Assembly (NCBI RefSeq): GCF_000974985.2
Contig: NZ_LAVA02000021.1
Location: forward strand, 59,111 to 123,110
Source: Streptomyces mangrovisoli
Lineage (GTDB): Bacteria > Actinomycetota > Actinomycetes > Streptomycetales > Streptomycetaceae
DNA: 64,000 nt
Direction: 5' to 3'
In this document: positions 1 through 10,941 of the stretch, piece after piece
Layout: every line of letters begins with the position of its first letter
Numbering within the stretch: position 1 is the first letter of the stretch
The notes under the pieces: generated by a model
Seen by the model: only the letters and a program-made list of their open reading frames with translations
Told to the model about the DNA's origin: nothing
Databases searched by the model: none
Position numbers and translations under genes: made by a program

Positions 1-1851
1 CCGGCGAACGGCTACTTCTCCCCGCAGGGCATCCCCTACCACTCGGTCGAGACGCTGATCGTCGAGGCGCCGGACTACGGCCACGAGACCACGTCCGAGG
101 CGTACAGCTATCTGCTGTGGCTGCAGGCCATGTACGGCAAGGTGACGGGCGACTGGTCCAAGTTCAACGGCGCGTGGGCCCTGATGGAGAAGTACATGAT
201 CCCCACCCACGCCGACCAGCCCACCAACTCCTTCTACAACGCGGCCAAACCGGCCACGTACGCGCCGGAGCTGGACACGCCGAACGAGTATCCGGCGAAG
301 CTCGACACCTCGGTGTCCGTCGGCTCGGACCCGATCGCCGGCGAGCTGAAGAGCACCTACGGCACGGACGACGTGTACGGCATGCACTGGCTGGAGGACG
401 TCGACAACGTCTACGGCTACGGCGACGCGCCCGGCTCCTGCGAGGCGGGACCCACCGCTTCGGGCCCGTCGTACATCAACACCTTCCAGCGCGGTGCGCA
501 GGAGTCGGTGTGGGAGACGGTTCCGCAGCCGACCTGCGACGCCTTCAAGTACGGCGGCAGGAACGGCTATCTGGACCTGTTCACCGGCGACTCGTCGTAC
601 GCGAAGCAGTGGAAGTACACCGACGCCCCGGACGCGGACGCGCGCGCGGTGCAGGCCGCCTACTGGGCGGACGTGTGGGCCAGACAGCAGGGCAAGGGCT
701 CCGACGTGTCGGCCACCGTGGCCAAGGCCGCGAAGATGGGCGACTATCTGCGCTACGCGATGTACGACAAGTACTTCAAGAAGATCGGCAACTGTGTCGG
801 CCCGTCCGCCTGTGCCGCCGGCACCGGCAAGGACTCCTCCGACTACCTGCTGTCCTGGTACTACGCGTGGGGCGGGGCCACGGACACCAGTGCCGGCTGG
901 GCCTGGCGGATCGGCTCCAGCCATGTCCACGGCGGCTACCAGAACCCGCTGGCCGCCTACGCGCTCAGCTCGTACGCCGATCTGGAGCCCAAGTCGGCGA
1001 CGGGGGCGGCGGACTGGGGCACCTCGCTCAAGCGCCAGCTGGAGTTCTACCAGTGGCTGCAGTCCAGCGAGGGCGCCATCGCGGGCGGCGCGACCAACAG
1101 CTGGCAGGGCCGTTACGCGACCCCGCCGAGCGGGACGTCCACCTTCTACGGGATGTACTACGACGAGGCGCCCGTCTACCACGACCCGCCGTCCAACCAG
1201 TGGTTCGGCTTCCAGGCGTGGTCGATGGAGCGGGTCGCCGAGTACTACCAGCAGACCGGGAACGCCACCGCGAAGACCGTCCTCGACAAGTGGGTGAAGT
1301 GGGCGCTGTCCAAGACCACGGTCAACCCGGACGGCACCTTCCTGATCCCCTCCACCCTCCAGTGGTCCGGGCAGCCGGACACCTGGAACGCGGCGAGCCC
1401 CGGCAGCAACAGCGGGCTGCACGTCACGGTCGCCGACTACACGAACGACGTCGGCGTGGCCGCCGCGTACGCCAAGACGCTCACCTACTACGGCGCCAAG
1501 TCCGGTGACGTCACCGCCAAGTCGACGGCGAAGGCGCTGCTGGACGGCATGTGGGACAACGACCAGGACGCCCTGGGCATCGCCGTCCCGGAGACCCGCA
1601 CCGACTACAGCCGTTTCGACGACTCCGTGTATGTGCCGAGCACCTTCAGCGGCACCATGCCGAACGGCGACGCGGTCACCTCGTCCTCGACCTTCATCTC
1701 GCTCAGGTCCTTCTACAAGAACGACCCGGCCTGGTCGAAGATCGAGAGCTACCTCGCGGGCGGCGCCGCGCCCAGTTTCACCTATCACCGCTTCTGGGCC
1801 CAGGCGGACATAGCCCTGGCCATGGGTTCGTACGCGGAGCTTCTCGAATAA
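1..1851 (+). CDS. Glycoside hydrolase family 48 cellobiohydrolase (5' end outside window)
   Basis: This is the catalytic module of a secreted reducing-end exo-cellulase that releases cellobiose from cellulose chains. The frame is open from base 1, so the start, the signal peptide and any N-terminal cellulose-binding module lie upstream of the window; 616 residues are visible. The segment GHETTSEA near residues 30-37 is the family signature and holds the glutamate known as the proton donor in GH48 enzymes. The aromatic-rich blocks [11 protein letters not shown] and [11 protein letters not shown] are typical GH48 tunnel segments. The protein ends with the catalytic module ([11 protein letters not shown]), so any binding module must be N-terminal. 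Two strong terminators follow the stop codon. Family assignment is very secure; exact substrate range is inferred from the family. Confidence 0.95.
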   Translation, partial: PANGYFSPQGIPYHSVETLIVEAPDYGHETTSEAYSYLLWLQAMYGKVTGDWSKFNGAWALMEKYMIPTHADQPTNSFYNAAKPATYAPELDTPNEYPAKLDTSVSVGSDPIAGELKSTYGTDDVYGMHWLEDVDNVYGYGDAPGSCEAGPTASGPSYINTFQRGAQESVWETVPQPTCDAFKYGGRNGYLDLFTGDSSYAKQWKYTDAPDADARAVQAAYWADVWARQQGKGSDVSATVAKAAKMGDYLRYAMYDKYFKKIGNCVGPSACAAGTGKDSSDYLLSWYYAWGGATDTSAGWAWRIGSSHVHGGYQNPLAAYALSSYADLEPKSATGAADWGTSLKRQLEFYQWLQSSEGAIAGGATNSWQGRYATPPSGTSTFYGMYYDEAPVYHDPPSNQWFGFQAWSMERVAEYYQQTGNATAKTVLDKWVKWALSKTTVNPDGTFLIPSTLQWSGQPDTWNAASPGSNSGLHVTVADYTNDVGVAAAYAKTLTYYGAKSGDVTAKSTAKALLDGMWDNDQDALGIAVPETRTDYSRFDDSVYVPSTFSGTMPNGDAVTSSSTFISLRSFYKNDPAWSKIESYLAGGAAPSFTYHRFWAQADIALAMGSYAELLE

Positions 1852-1873
1852 CCCCGCCAGGGCTCCGCGTACG

Positions 1874-1900
1874 CGGCCCCGCCACCTGACGGCGGGGCCG
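1874..1900. terminator. Terminator hairpin after GH48 gene
   Basis: A perfect 10-bp stem (1874-1883 with 1891-1900) with a 7-nt loop lies 23 bp after the GH48 stop. There is no T tract, which is usual in Streptomyces. It is the first of two tandem hairpins between convergent genes. Confidence 0.75.
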
Positions 1901-1903
1901 ACC

Positions 1904-1939
1904 ACCGGGCGGCCCCGCCCTCACACGGGGCCGCCCGGT
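1904..1939. terminator. Second tandem terminator, probably bidirectional
   Basis: A perfect 14-bp stem (1904-1917 with 1926-1939) encloses an 8-nt loop. It lies between the GH48 stop and the stop of the convergent methyltransferase, so it could end transcripts from both sides. Confidence 0.75.
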
Positions 1940-1973
1940 CCTCGGGCGTGTCGTCACCTTCCCGTCGGCAGGC

Positions 1974-2735
1974 TCAGCCGGGCGCGGGCCGCCCCGGCTC
2001 CCTGCGAAACGCGCACAGCGTGAAGTGCGGGTCCGGGCGCGGGCGTTCCTGGTCCGGGAGGGCCGCCAGGCGGTGTGCGAAGTGCTCGGCGCGCGGGTCG
2101 CCGGGGGGCAGTCCGGTGAACCAGCCGCGCCGCAGGTCCGCGATCGTGTCGCGGGGGCTGCGGCCCTGGCCGGCCCCCACGAACCGGGCCCGTCCGGACG
2201 GCCGCAGCCCGTGCGCGGCGGCGTACGCCTCGACGGCGAGCGCGGCGTCGCGGGGGTGGCGGCGCGGACGGCCCGCCAGTACGGCGTCGATGTCGCTGCC
2301 CACGTCGTGTGCGGCCGCCTTGTCGACGGTGGTGACATAGACGCCGCCGGGCCGCAGCACGCGGGCGCATTCGGCGACGACCGCGCGGGCGTCGGCCGGA
2401 TCGTCGACGAGGTGCAGCAGCCAGACACTGGTGACGGCGTCGAACGCGGCGTCGGGGAAGGGCAGTCGGCGGCTGTCGGCGATCACCACCCGGCCGGGCA
2501 GCCGGGCGGCGGCCATCCGCGCCATGCCCGGGGCCAGGTCGGCGCCGGTGACCCGGGCTGCGGGGCGCCCCGCCGCGAGGCGCCGGGTGACGATGCCCGT
2601 GCCGCAGGCGAGGTCGAGCAGCGCGGTGGCCCGCTCGGGCAGCAGGCCGAGCACGGCGTCGGCGGCCGCGGCGGCGCGCGCCTCACCGCCGCGCGAGGCG
2701 TCGTAGACCTCCGCCTCTTTGTCGTAGTCGAGCAC
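1974..2735 (-). CDS. Class I SAM-dependent methyltransferase
   Basis: A 253-residue Methyltransf_11-type protein. Motif I is LLDLACGTGIVTRRLA (about residues 39-54), the acidic residue ending strand beta-2 is in VTGADLAPGM, and motif III/IV is FDAVTSVWLLHLVDD, followed by VLRPGGVYVTTV. The start is a GTG with the purine-rich GGGGAGAGAG site upstream. The pterin dehydratase gene lies 43 bp upstream on the same strand, so the two may be cotranscribed. The methyl acceptor cannot be read from the sequence; ubiquinone/menaquinone-type and small-molecule methyltransferases look alike at this level. Confidence 0.85.
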   Translation of the reverse strand: MLDYDKEAEVYDASRGGEARAAAAADAVLGLLPERATALLDLACGTGIVTRRLAAGRPAARVTGADLAPGMARMAAARLPGRVVIADSRRLPFPDAAFDAVTSVWLLHLVDDPADARAVVAECARVLRPGGVYVTTVDKAAAHDVGSDIDAVLAGRPRRHPRDAALAVEAYAAAHGLRPSGRARFVGAGQGRSPRDTIADLRRGWFTGLPPGDPRAEHFAHRLAALPDQERPRPDPHFTLCAFRREPGRPAPG

Positions 2736-2778
2736 GTCCGCTCTCTCCCCCCGCCCGCCGCCCCGCTGCCGCCGGTGG

Positions 2779-3084
2779 TCAGCTCGCGCCGTGCGCGGGC
2801 GCCAACGCGGCGATCCGGCCGGCCAGTTCGAAGTCCTTCACGGTGAGCGCGCCGCCCGCGCTGTGGGTGCTCACGCTCACGGAGACCGTGTTGTAGCCGA
2901 GGGTCAGGTCGGAGTGGTGGTCCAGCTCCTCCTGCACCTGGGCGATGTGCACGACCATGGCGGTCGCGGCGAAGTGCGAGGCCAGCCGGTAGGACCGGCC
3001 GAGCAGTCCCCCGTCGGCCGACCAGCCGGGCAGCTCGGCGAGCCGCTCCTCGATCTCCTTCGGCGCCAGCGGTTCGACGGGCAT
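2779..3084 (-). CDS. Pterin-4a-carbinolamine dehydratase
   Basis: A 101-residue cytosolic protein of the PCD/DCoH family, which dehydrates 4a-hydroxytetrahydropterin to quinonoid dihydropterin. The size is typical. The active-site block reads EELDHHSDLTLGYNTV; the canonical motif is [EQ]xxHHP, so the two histidines are present but the proline is replaced by serine. The ATG at 3082-3084 is chosen because GGAAGGAG sits 6-7 nt upstream; the reading frame is open further upstream but has no better site. No aromatic amino acid hydroxylase is nearby, so a role in pterin recycling is inferred from the family only. Confidence 0.88.
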   Translation of the reverse strand: MPVEPLAPKEIEERLAELPGWSADGGLLGRSYRLASHFAATAMVVHIAQVQEELDHHSDLTLGYNTVSVSVSTHSAGGALTVKDFELAGRIAALAPAHGAS

Positions 3085-3265
3085 GGACTGCTCCTTCCGG
3101 TCGCGCTCGGGGGTGCGCCCTCCCAGCCTGCCACAGGGGTGGCGCGAGGGCCCGGGGCACAGGGCCGGGCGGGGAGACGGCCGGGCAGGTGGACGGGCCG
3201 CGGCACAAGGCTGGAGCGGGGAAACACCCGCGGCCGTTCGCGGCGCCTGGACTACCGTCGTACCC

Positions 3266-4090
3266 ATGACCGCGACCACGCCACCCCAGGCCACCGCCCC
3301 CGCCGGGGTGGGCCCGCTGCTGCGCGCCTGGCGGGAGCGGCGCCGGGTCAGCCAGCTGGAGCTGGCGCTGCGGGCCGACTCCTCCGCCCGGCACATCAGC
3401 TTCGTCGAGACCGGCCGCTCCCGGCCCAGCGAGGAGATGGTGCTGCGGCTCGCGGAGCATCTGGAGGTGCCGGTGCGGGAGCGCAACGCGCTGCTGCTGG
3501 CGGCCGGTTACGCACCCCGCTACCCCGAGACCCCGCTCGACGACCCGGCGCTGGACGCGCTGCGCGACGGCCTGGAACGGCTGATCCAGGGCTATGAGCC
3601 CTACCCGGCGCTGGTGGTCGACGCGGCGTACGACGTCGTCGCGGCGAACCGGGGCGTGACGATGCTGCTGGAGGGGGTGCCCGAGGCGCTGCTCGCACCG
3701 CCGCTGAACGCGATGCGGCTGACCCTGCACCCGGAGGGTCTCGCGCCGCGCATCCGCAATCTGCGGGCCTGGCGCGGGCACCTGCTGGCCCAGATGGAGC
3801 GGCAGATCGCGCTGCACCGCTCGGCGCCGCTGCGCGCCCTGTACGAGGAGGTGGCGGCCTACCCGCTGCCCGGGCGGGAGCGGGCGGGCGAGGAGGACGA
3901 GGACGACGGGCCCGTGCCGTACTTCGCGCTGCCGATGCGGATCGAGCACGCCGGTCGGGTGCTCTCGTTCATCTCGTCCATCGCCACGTTCAACACGCCG
4001 ATGGACGTCACGGTCGCCGAACTGGCCGTCGAGACGTTCCTGCCCGCGGACCCCGCGACGGTCAAGTACCTTCACTCTCTGGTGAACTGA
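3266..4090 (+). CDS. XRE-family regulator with MmyB-like ligand-binding domain
   Basis: A 274-residue transcription factor. Residues about 12-70 form the helix-turn-helix (LLRAWRERRRVSQLELAL, then ISFVETGRSRPSEEMVLRLA). The remainder (from about residue 95, YEPYPALVVDAAYDVVAANRG) is the MmyB-like PAS-related domain seen in antibiotic-cluster and redox regulators. The ATG at 3266 is the first plausible start and the helix-turn-helix begins soon after. This class often controls a divergently transcribed neighbour, here the dehydratase/methyltransferase pair on the opposite strand; that regulatory link is inference. Confidence 0.85.
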   Translation: MTATTPPQATAPAGVGPLLRAWRERRRVSQLELALRADSSARHISFVETGRSRPSEEMVLRLAEHLEVPVRERNALLLAAGYAPRYPETPLDDPALDALRDGLERLIQGYEPYPALVVDAAYDVVAANRGVTMLLEGVPEALLAPPLNAMRLTLHPEGLAPRIRNLRAWRGHLLAQMERQIALHRSAPLRALYEEVAAYPLPGRERAGEEDEDDGPVPYFALPMRIEHAGRVLSFISSIATFNTPMDVTVAELAVETFLPADPATVKYLHSLVN

Positions 4091-4188
4091 CAAGGCGTCG
4101 ACTGGCCATTTTTCGCTCGATCACGCGTGCGGTCGAGGGGCGCATGGCACACTGCACGCAGACTTCGGCGCGTTCGGGGAGGCGTGGC

Positions 4189-5049
4189 GTGAGTGAACGA
4201 CGGGCCGCGCCCACCGTCGGCCAGGTGGTGCTGGGCAAGCGGCTTCAGGAACTGCGCGAGGCGGCGGGCGTCAGGCGCGAGGACGCCGCCCGCGTGCTGC
4301 GGGTCGCCCCGGCGACCGTGCGCCGCATGGAGATGGCCGAGGTATCCCTCAAAATCCCTTACGTCCAGGTGCTGTTGACCGAGTACGGCGTCTCCGACGA
4401 GGAGGCCGGCGCGTTCGTCGCGCTGGCCGAGGAGGCCAACCAGCCGGGCTGGTGGCAGCGGTTCCACGACGTGCTGCCGGACTGGTTCAGCATGTACGTC
4501 AGCCTGGAGGGCGCGGCCCGGCTCATCCGGTCCTACGAACCCCATTTCGTGCCGGGCCTGTTGCAGACGGAGGACTACGCGCGCGCCGTCATGGAGGCCG
4601 GCACGATCGGCACCTCCGGCGACTCCATCGAGCGGCACGTGTCGCTGCGGATGGAGCGGCAGCGACTCCTGGAGGGCGACGATCCGCCGCACCTGTGGGT
4701 GATCATGGACGAGACGGTGCTGCTGCGGCCGGTGAGCATCCGCGGCCATGTGATGGGCGAACAGCTGGACAAGCTGCTGGAGTTCGCCGAGCGGGACCGG
4801 GTGACGCTGCAGATCGCCGAGTTCCGCGAGGGCCCGCACCCGGGGACGTACGCGCCGTTCTCGCTGTTCCGGTTCGCCGAACCCGAGCTTCCCGACATGG
4901 TGTTCACCGAGTATCTGACCGGCGCCCTCTATCTGGACTCGCGGGGGGAGGTCTCCGCGCATCTGGAGGTCCTCGACCACATGACGGCGCGCGCCGCGTC
5001 CGCCCAGCGCACCAAGAAGCTCCTGCGCGAGTACCGCGAACGCTTCTGA
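4189..5049 (+). CDS. WhiJ-like XRE regulator (HTH + DUF5753)
   Basis: A 286-residue protein from a GTG at 4189, chosen because GGGGAGG lies about 6 nt upstream; an in-frame ATG at 4144 would add 15 residues but lacks a site. The N-terminus is a helix-turn-helix (VLGKRLQELREAAGVRREDAA). Residues from about 90 onward are DUF5753, with the hallmark SYEPHFVPGLLQTEDYARA and HPGTYAPFSLFRF segments. WhiJ-type proteins of Streptomyces repress development and usually work with a small DUF397 partner; no DUF397 gene is present here. A CTCGA/TCGAG inverted repeat 4116-4137 lies upstream and may be an autoregulatory site. The neighbour is a PF04672 methyltransferase 46 bp downstream. Confidence 0.88.
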   Translation: MSERRAAPTVGQVVLGKRLQELREAAGVRREDAARVLRVAPATVRRMEMAEVSLKIPYVQVLLTEYGVSDEEAGAFVALAEEANQPGWWQRFHDVLPDWFSMYVSLEGAARLIRSYEPHFVPGLLQTEDYARAVMEAGTIGTSGDSIERHVSLRMERQRLLEGDDPPHLWVIMDETVLLRPVSIRGHVMGEQLDKLLEFAERDRVTLQIAEFREGPHPGTYAPFSLFRFAEPELPDMVFTEYLTGALYLDSRGEVSAHLEVLDHMTARAASAQRTKKLLREYRERF

Positions 5050-5095
5050 CCCCCGCCCACCCGCCTGCGACCGCACGCCGAGGAGCCCTGCCCGC

Positions 5096-5911
5096 ATGAG
5101 CGCACCGGAATCCGCGCCCACCCACGTCGACACCAGCCGCCCGCACCCCGCGCGGGTCTACGACTGGTGGCTGGGCGGCAAGGACAACTACCCCGTGGAC
5201 GAGGAGCTGGCCCGCCGGATCCTGGAGGTGGACGGCACGGTGGTGCGCGGCGCGCGTGCCAACCGCCGGTTCATGCACCGGGCCACCCGCACGGCCGCCG
5301 AGGCCGGGGTCCGCCAGTTCCTGGACATCGGCACCGGCATACCCACCGAGCCCAATCTGCACCAGGTCGTGCAGGCCGTCGCGCCGGAGAGCCGGGTGGT
5401 GTACGCCGACAACGACCCGATCGTGCTGCGGCACGCGCAGGCCCTGCTGCGCGGCACCGCCGAGGGCTCCACCGAGTACGTGCACGCCGACGTCCGCGAC
5501 CCCGACACCATCCTGCGGCTGGCCGGGGCGAGCCTGGACTTCGCACGGCCCGTCGCGCTGTCCCTGGTGGCGCTCACCCACTACCTGGACGAGAAGCCGG
5601 ACGGCGACGACGTGTACGGCCTGCTGGGGGGTTACGTCGACGTGCTCGCCCCGGGCAGCTACCTGATCCTCTCCCAGGTCACGCCGGACCTCAGCCCCGA
5701 GGCCATGGAGAAGGCGGCGGCCCTGTTCCGCCGCAGCGGCACCCCGTTCCACCCGCGCAGCCTCGCCGGGTTCACCCGGTTCTTCGAGGGCCTGGAACTG
5801 CTCGGACCCGGTGTGATCCCGGTCTACGGGTGGCGGCCGGACGCGGAGGACGTGGCCGCCCAGGCCGAGGGCATCGTCCCGGTGTACGCGGGGGTGGCCC
5901 GCAAGCCCTGA
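5096..5911 (+). CDS. SAM-dependent methyltransferase, PF04672 (former DUF574) family
   Basis: A 271-residue Streptomyces-type protein. It opens with PHPARVYDWWLGGKDNYPVDEE, the family hallmark, then has a glycine motif (QFLDIGTGIPTEPNLHQV), an acidic SAM-ribose ligand region (VVYADNDPIVLRHAQALL) and ADVRDPDTILR. It follows the WhiJ-like gene by 46 bp on the same strand and is probably cotranscribed with it. PF04672 proteins are abundant in Streptomyces next to such regulators, but substrates are unknown; a signalling or regulatory role is only inferred from this recurring pairing. Confidence 0.88.
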   Translation: MSAPESAPTHVDTSRPHPARVYDWWLGGKDNYPVDEELARRILEVDGTVVRGARANRRFMHRATRTAAEAGVRQFLDIGTGIPTEPNLHQVVQAVAPESRVVYADNDPIVLRHAQALLRGTAEGSTEYVHADVRDPDTILRLAGASLDFARPVALSLVALTHYLDEKPDGDDVYGLLGGYVDVLAPGSYLILSQVTPDLSPEAMEKAAALFRRSGTPFHPRSLAGFTRFFEGLELLGPGVIPVYGWRPDAEDVAAQAEGIVPVYAGVARKP

Positions 5912-6101
5912 CCCGCCCCGCCGTTCCCCGGCCCGCCGTCAACCCGGACGGGTGCGAAGAACGGGTGCGTCGTGCGGCCCGCCCCTAGCGTCGGAACAGG
6001 CCTGGTTCCGGCGCGGGGGCGAGCCAGGGCCCCTTCCTGGCCATGCCGGTCTGCCCCGCGCCGCGCAGACGCCGGCCCCCGGACGACGCGAAGGAGGCGG
6101 G

Positions 6102-6584
6102 ATGCCCTCGGACACCGTGCTGTACCAGGCGGCCGCGCTCTGCCTGACCTACCCGGGCGAGGACTTCCACGCCCGGCTGCCGCTGCTGCGCGAGGCCGCC
6201 CCCCAGCTGCGGGGGTTCACCGACCACGCGGCGGTGACGGAACCCGCCGAGCTGGCCGCGCACTATCTGCGGGTGTTCGACATGGAGCGCGGGCACAGCC
6301 TCTATCTGAGCCGGTGGCAGAGCGGCGGCAGCGGCCCGGACGCCGCCTCGGCGGGCCGCTTCGAGGACGCCTACCGCGCGCACGGACTGGACGTCGGCGA
6401 GGAGCGGCCCGACTTCCTGCCCGCCGTTCTGGAGTTCACCGCCCGTACCGGCGAGACGGGGCTGCTCACCGAGCACCGCACGACGCTGGAGCGCCTGCGC
6501 GGCCGGCTCACCGAGGACGGCACGCCGTACGCCTGTGTCCTGGACGCGGTGTGCGCGGCCCTGCCCACGGTGCACCACCCCTGA
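6102..6584 (+). CDS. narJ: NarJ-like nitrate reductase assembly chaperone, orphan
   Basis: A 160-residue protein of the NarJ/TorD family, which binds apo-NarG and assists molybdenum-cofactor insertion. The diagnostic features are LCLTYPGEDF near the N-terminus, HYLRVFDMERGHSLYLSRW, and ERPDFLPAVLEFTA (compare PDHLP in enteric NarJ). AAGGAGG lies just upstream of the ATG. It is shorter than enteric NarJ (about 236 residues) and lacks the C-terminal tail. No narG, narH or narI is found on either side: dnaK2 abuts 9 bp downstream in the opposite direction. It may be a remnant of a narGHJI operon or may act on a nitrate reductase encoded elsewhere. Confidence 0.8.
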   Translation: MPSDTVLYQAAALCLTYPGEDFHARLPLLREAAPQLRGFTDHAAVTEPAELAAHYLRVFDMERGHSLYLSRWQSGGSGPDAASAGRFEDAYRAHGLDVGEERPDFLPAVLEFTARTGETGLLTEHRTTLERLRGRLTEDGTPYACVLDAVCAALPTVHHP

Positions 6585-6593
6585 CGGGCCGCG

Positions 6594-8465
<1,872 letters not shown>

Positions 8466-8618
8466 CTGCGTCCCCTTCCGCCCGGCGGTGCCCGCACTCC
8501 AGGACAGAACGGGCGCGGCGCCTTGTCAATGCCGGGTACCCCGTCGATCGGGGTGAACGACGACGGCGCCGCGCTCCCCTCGCGGGGGCGCGGCGCCGGG
8601 GCCGGTCGGGACGCGGGC

Positions 8619-9047
8619 TCAGGCGAGCTTCGCCGACAGGGTGATCGTGGTGCCGGTCAGGGCCTGGCTGACCGGGCAGTTCTTCTTGGCGTCCTCGGCG
8701 GCGGCCACGAAGCCGTCGTCGTCCAGGCCGGGGACGGTGCCCTCCACGGTGAGGTGGATGCCGGTGATGCCCTCGCCGGGCTGGAACTTCACGTCGGCGG
8801 AGGTGGTGAGCCGGGTGGGCGGGGTGCCGGCGCCGGCCAGGGCGTGCGACAGCGCCATCGAGAAGCAGCTGGAGTGCGCGGCGGCGATCAGTTCCTCGGG
8901 GCTGGTCTTCCCGTTCGCGTCCTCGGCCCGGGAGGCCCAGGTGACCGGCTGGTCGGCGATGGCGCCGGAGGAGTCGAAGGAGACGACGCCGTTGCCCTCC
9001 AGCAGGCTGCCTTCCCAGACGGTGTGTGCGGTGCGCGTGGTGGCCAC
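8619..9047 (-). CDS. OsmC/Ohr-family peroxiredoxin
   Basis: A 142-residue protein that reduces organic hydroperoxides using two cysteines. The peroxidatic cysteine is in AAAHSSCFSMALSHAL (about residue 60) and the resolving cysteine is in KKNCPVSQALTGT (about residue 125). The length and the arrangement TSPEELIAAAHSSCF match the OsmC branch. The GTG start is preceded by AAAGGAAG. It is followed by dnaK2 on the same strand after 153 bp, suggesting a shared stress context without proof of cotranscription. Confidence 0.93.
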   Translation of the reverse strand: MATTRTAHTVWEGSLLEGNGVVSFDSSGAIADQPVTWASRAEDANGKTSPEELIAAAHSSCFSMALSHALAGAGTPPTRLTTSADVKFQPGEGITGIHLTVEGTVPGLDDDGFVAAAEDAKKNCPVSQALTGTTITLSAKLA

Positions 9048-9120
9048 GGTTCTTCCTTTCGCATGGAATCACTGCTGGGCCCATCCGATCACATCCGGGC
9101 CCAGGGCGTGCGGACACGCC

Positions 9121-10941
9121 CTACTGCACCGTGAAGACGGGCCCACGCGGGGTGAACGGCAGCCGGGCGCCCCGCGGAACGAGATAGGCGTGCTCGCGCC
9201 GCACCCGCAGCACGTCGCACCAGCCGTCGGTGATGACCAGCACCGGCGCGCCCGGCGGGAAGTCGTCCGCCCGGTGCAGCAGGTCGACGCCCGGCTGGAG
9301 GACGGTGCCGCCGCGCCCGCGCACCCGCACCCGGCCGGCGATCTCGGTGACGGGCAGATACCCGGCGTCGTACGGCGCCGCGTCGCAGAACACCACGCGG
9401 GCCGCGGGCACGTCGCGGGCCTCGGCGTAGGAGGCGATCGCGCCGAGCGCCTTCCCGAGCAGGGTGCGGTCCATGGAGCCGGAGGTGTCGAGGACGACGC
9501 CGAAGGTGCAGCGGGCGACCTCCTCGGGCGGGAACCAGCGGCCCGCGCGCGGGATGTCCGGCGTGGACGCCTGGCGGCGCGAGGGGCGCGCGAAGGACCG
9601 TACGGCCTCGGGGCGGGGCACGAACTCGTCGAACCAGCGCGCGAGTTGCGCGTCCCAGGGCAGCGGCGGGTGGGTGAGGGCGCGGATCTCCTCGACCAGG
9701 CCGCCGGGCAGCAGGCCGCGCTCCTGGTGCTGGTGCAGGTCGAGACCGTGGCCGAGGCCCCGCCGGTAGAACGCGTCGAGGTCGACGTAGGGGCCCGGCG
9801 GGCCGAGCGGGCCGCCGAGCACGTCGGGGGCGCCCCGGCCGCGCAGCGTGGACAGGCGCCTGATCCGCCGCAGGTCGCCGGCGATGCGGTCGTAGACCTC
9901 CTCGGCGGACAGTCCGTGCAGCTCGGGGTCGTGCAGCAGCCCCTCGGGCATGGTGCCGACGTCCATCTCGCGCAGCCAGCCGTTGATGACGTAGTCGCAG
10001 GCGACGTTGAAGAAGTACGGGTCCCGGGGGCCGCAGCGGTCGCCGTGCCGCAGCGCGGCGTGCAGCATCTCGTGGGCGAGGACGAACCGCCATTCCTCGT
10101 CGTCGAATTGGACCAGCGGGTTGACGTAGATCTCGGCGGCCCCCGCGTCGACGGCGGCCACGGCGATGTCGTGGGCGCGGGCGAGTTCGGCGTCGGCGAC
10201 CAGGGTGATGCCGGCCGCGATGCCGCCGAGCAGCGGGTAGGAGGAGACGAACCAGCTCAGGGCGCGCTCCCAGGGCTGGAGCGGGGTCCTGCCGCCGCGC
10301 ATCGAGGACCGCCGCCCGCCGGCCAGGTCCATGGCCGTGGCGACGGTGCGGGTGAGGGCGTGCGCGAACTCCAGCTGCCAGTCCTTCAGGGCCCCGCCGC
10401 GCCAGCTGTCCCAGGGCACCAGCAGTTGGTCGGGCTCGCCGCCCGCGGTGCCGCAGCGGTCGTGGGCGGCGGGGATGCCGTCTCGGCGCCAGCGGGCGGC
10501 GAGCCGGTCCTCGTCGCCGTCCGGGTACGACGCCGGCAGGTCGTCCGGGGTGCGGCCGACGGGGAAGCCGAGCAGGAAGCGGTTGACGACGGCGCAGCGC
10601 GCCGCGAGGTCGTACCGGTCGGGCTGGGTACGGCGGCCGGTCGCGGCCGGGACGTGCCCGAAGCCGAGGTGGATGATCGCGTGCGCGAGGGCCCAGGCCC
10701 AGGCGTCCGGTTCGGCCCGGCGGGCGGGGTCGACGTGCAGGACGCCGTCGGAGTCCACCCGGACCAGGCCGGCGCCGGGCGAGGCGGCGCAGTCCTCCTG
10801 GCGGCACACGCTGAACCCCACGGCGGCGAGCGCCCGGTTGGCGCGCACCAGGCGCAGGCCCGCCTCGAACGCCTCCGCCGCCGGGTCGGACTTCTGCTTC
10901 TGCTTCTGCTTCTGTTTCTGCCGGTCGTGGCCGCGGCTCAC
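9121..10941 (-). CDS. Putative metallopeptidase with VWA-like domain (DUF2201 type), MoxR partner
   Basis: A 606-residue protein. The N-terminal half (DUF2201_N-like) contains a zinc-type motif LAHEMLHAALRHGDR near residue 310, of the HExxH kind. The C-terminal part from about residue 455 is a VWA-like domain with the metal-site pattern VVLDTSGSMDRTLL and a late VITDGWCD segment. Residues 8-17 are a run of alternating Gln-Lys encoded by a hexanucleotide repeat. Its GTG start overlaps the MoxR stop by 4 bp (GTGA), so the two are translationally coupled. MoxR-VWA pairs are known as chaperone or metal-insertion modules; a protease activity here is inferred from the HEMLH motif. Target unknown. 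Confidence 0.85.
   Translation of the reverse strand: MSRGHDRQKQKQKQKQKSDPAAEAFEAGLRLVRANRALAAVGFSVCRQEDCAASPGAGLVRVDSDGVLHVDPARRAEPDAWAWALAHAIIHLGFGHVPAATGRRTQPDRYDLAARCAVVNRFLLGFPVGRTPDDLPASYPDGDEDRLAARWRRDGIPAAHDRCGTAGGEPDQLLVPWDSWRGGALKDWQLEFAHALTRTVATAMDLAGGRRSSMRGGRTPLQPWERALSWFVSSYPLLGGIAAGITLVADAELARAHDIAVAAVDAGAAEIYVNPLVQFDDEEWRFVLAHEMLHAALRHGDRCGPRDPYFFNVACDYVINGWLREMDVGTMPEGLLHDPELHGLSAEEVYDRIAGDLRRIRRLSTLRGRGAPDVLGGPLGPPGPYVDLDAFYRRGLGHGLDLHQHQERGLLPGGLVEEIRALTHPPLPWDAQLARWFDEFVPRPEAVRSFARPSRRQASTPDIPRAGRWFPPEEVARCTFGVVLDTSGSMDRTLLGKALGAIASYAEARDVPAARVVFCDAAPYDAGYLPVTEIAGRVRVRGRGGTVLQPGVDLLHRADDFPPGAPVLVITDGWCDVLRVRREHAYLVPRGARLPFTPRGPVFTVQ
10891..10920. repeat. Hexanucleotide microsatellite in coding sequence
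   Basis: Five consecutive units of CTTCTG (the last reads TTTCTG) encode the alternating Gln-Lys run near the N-terminus of the metallopeptidase/VWA protein. The unit is a multiple of three, so length changes would keep the frame. Confidence 0.9.

Noticed and set aside
5912..6101. Remnant of narH or another nar gene before narJ
   Set aside because: No cysteine clusters or nitrate-reductase motifs could be seen in any frame of this 190-bp gap.
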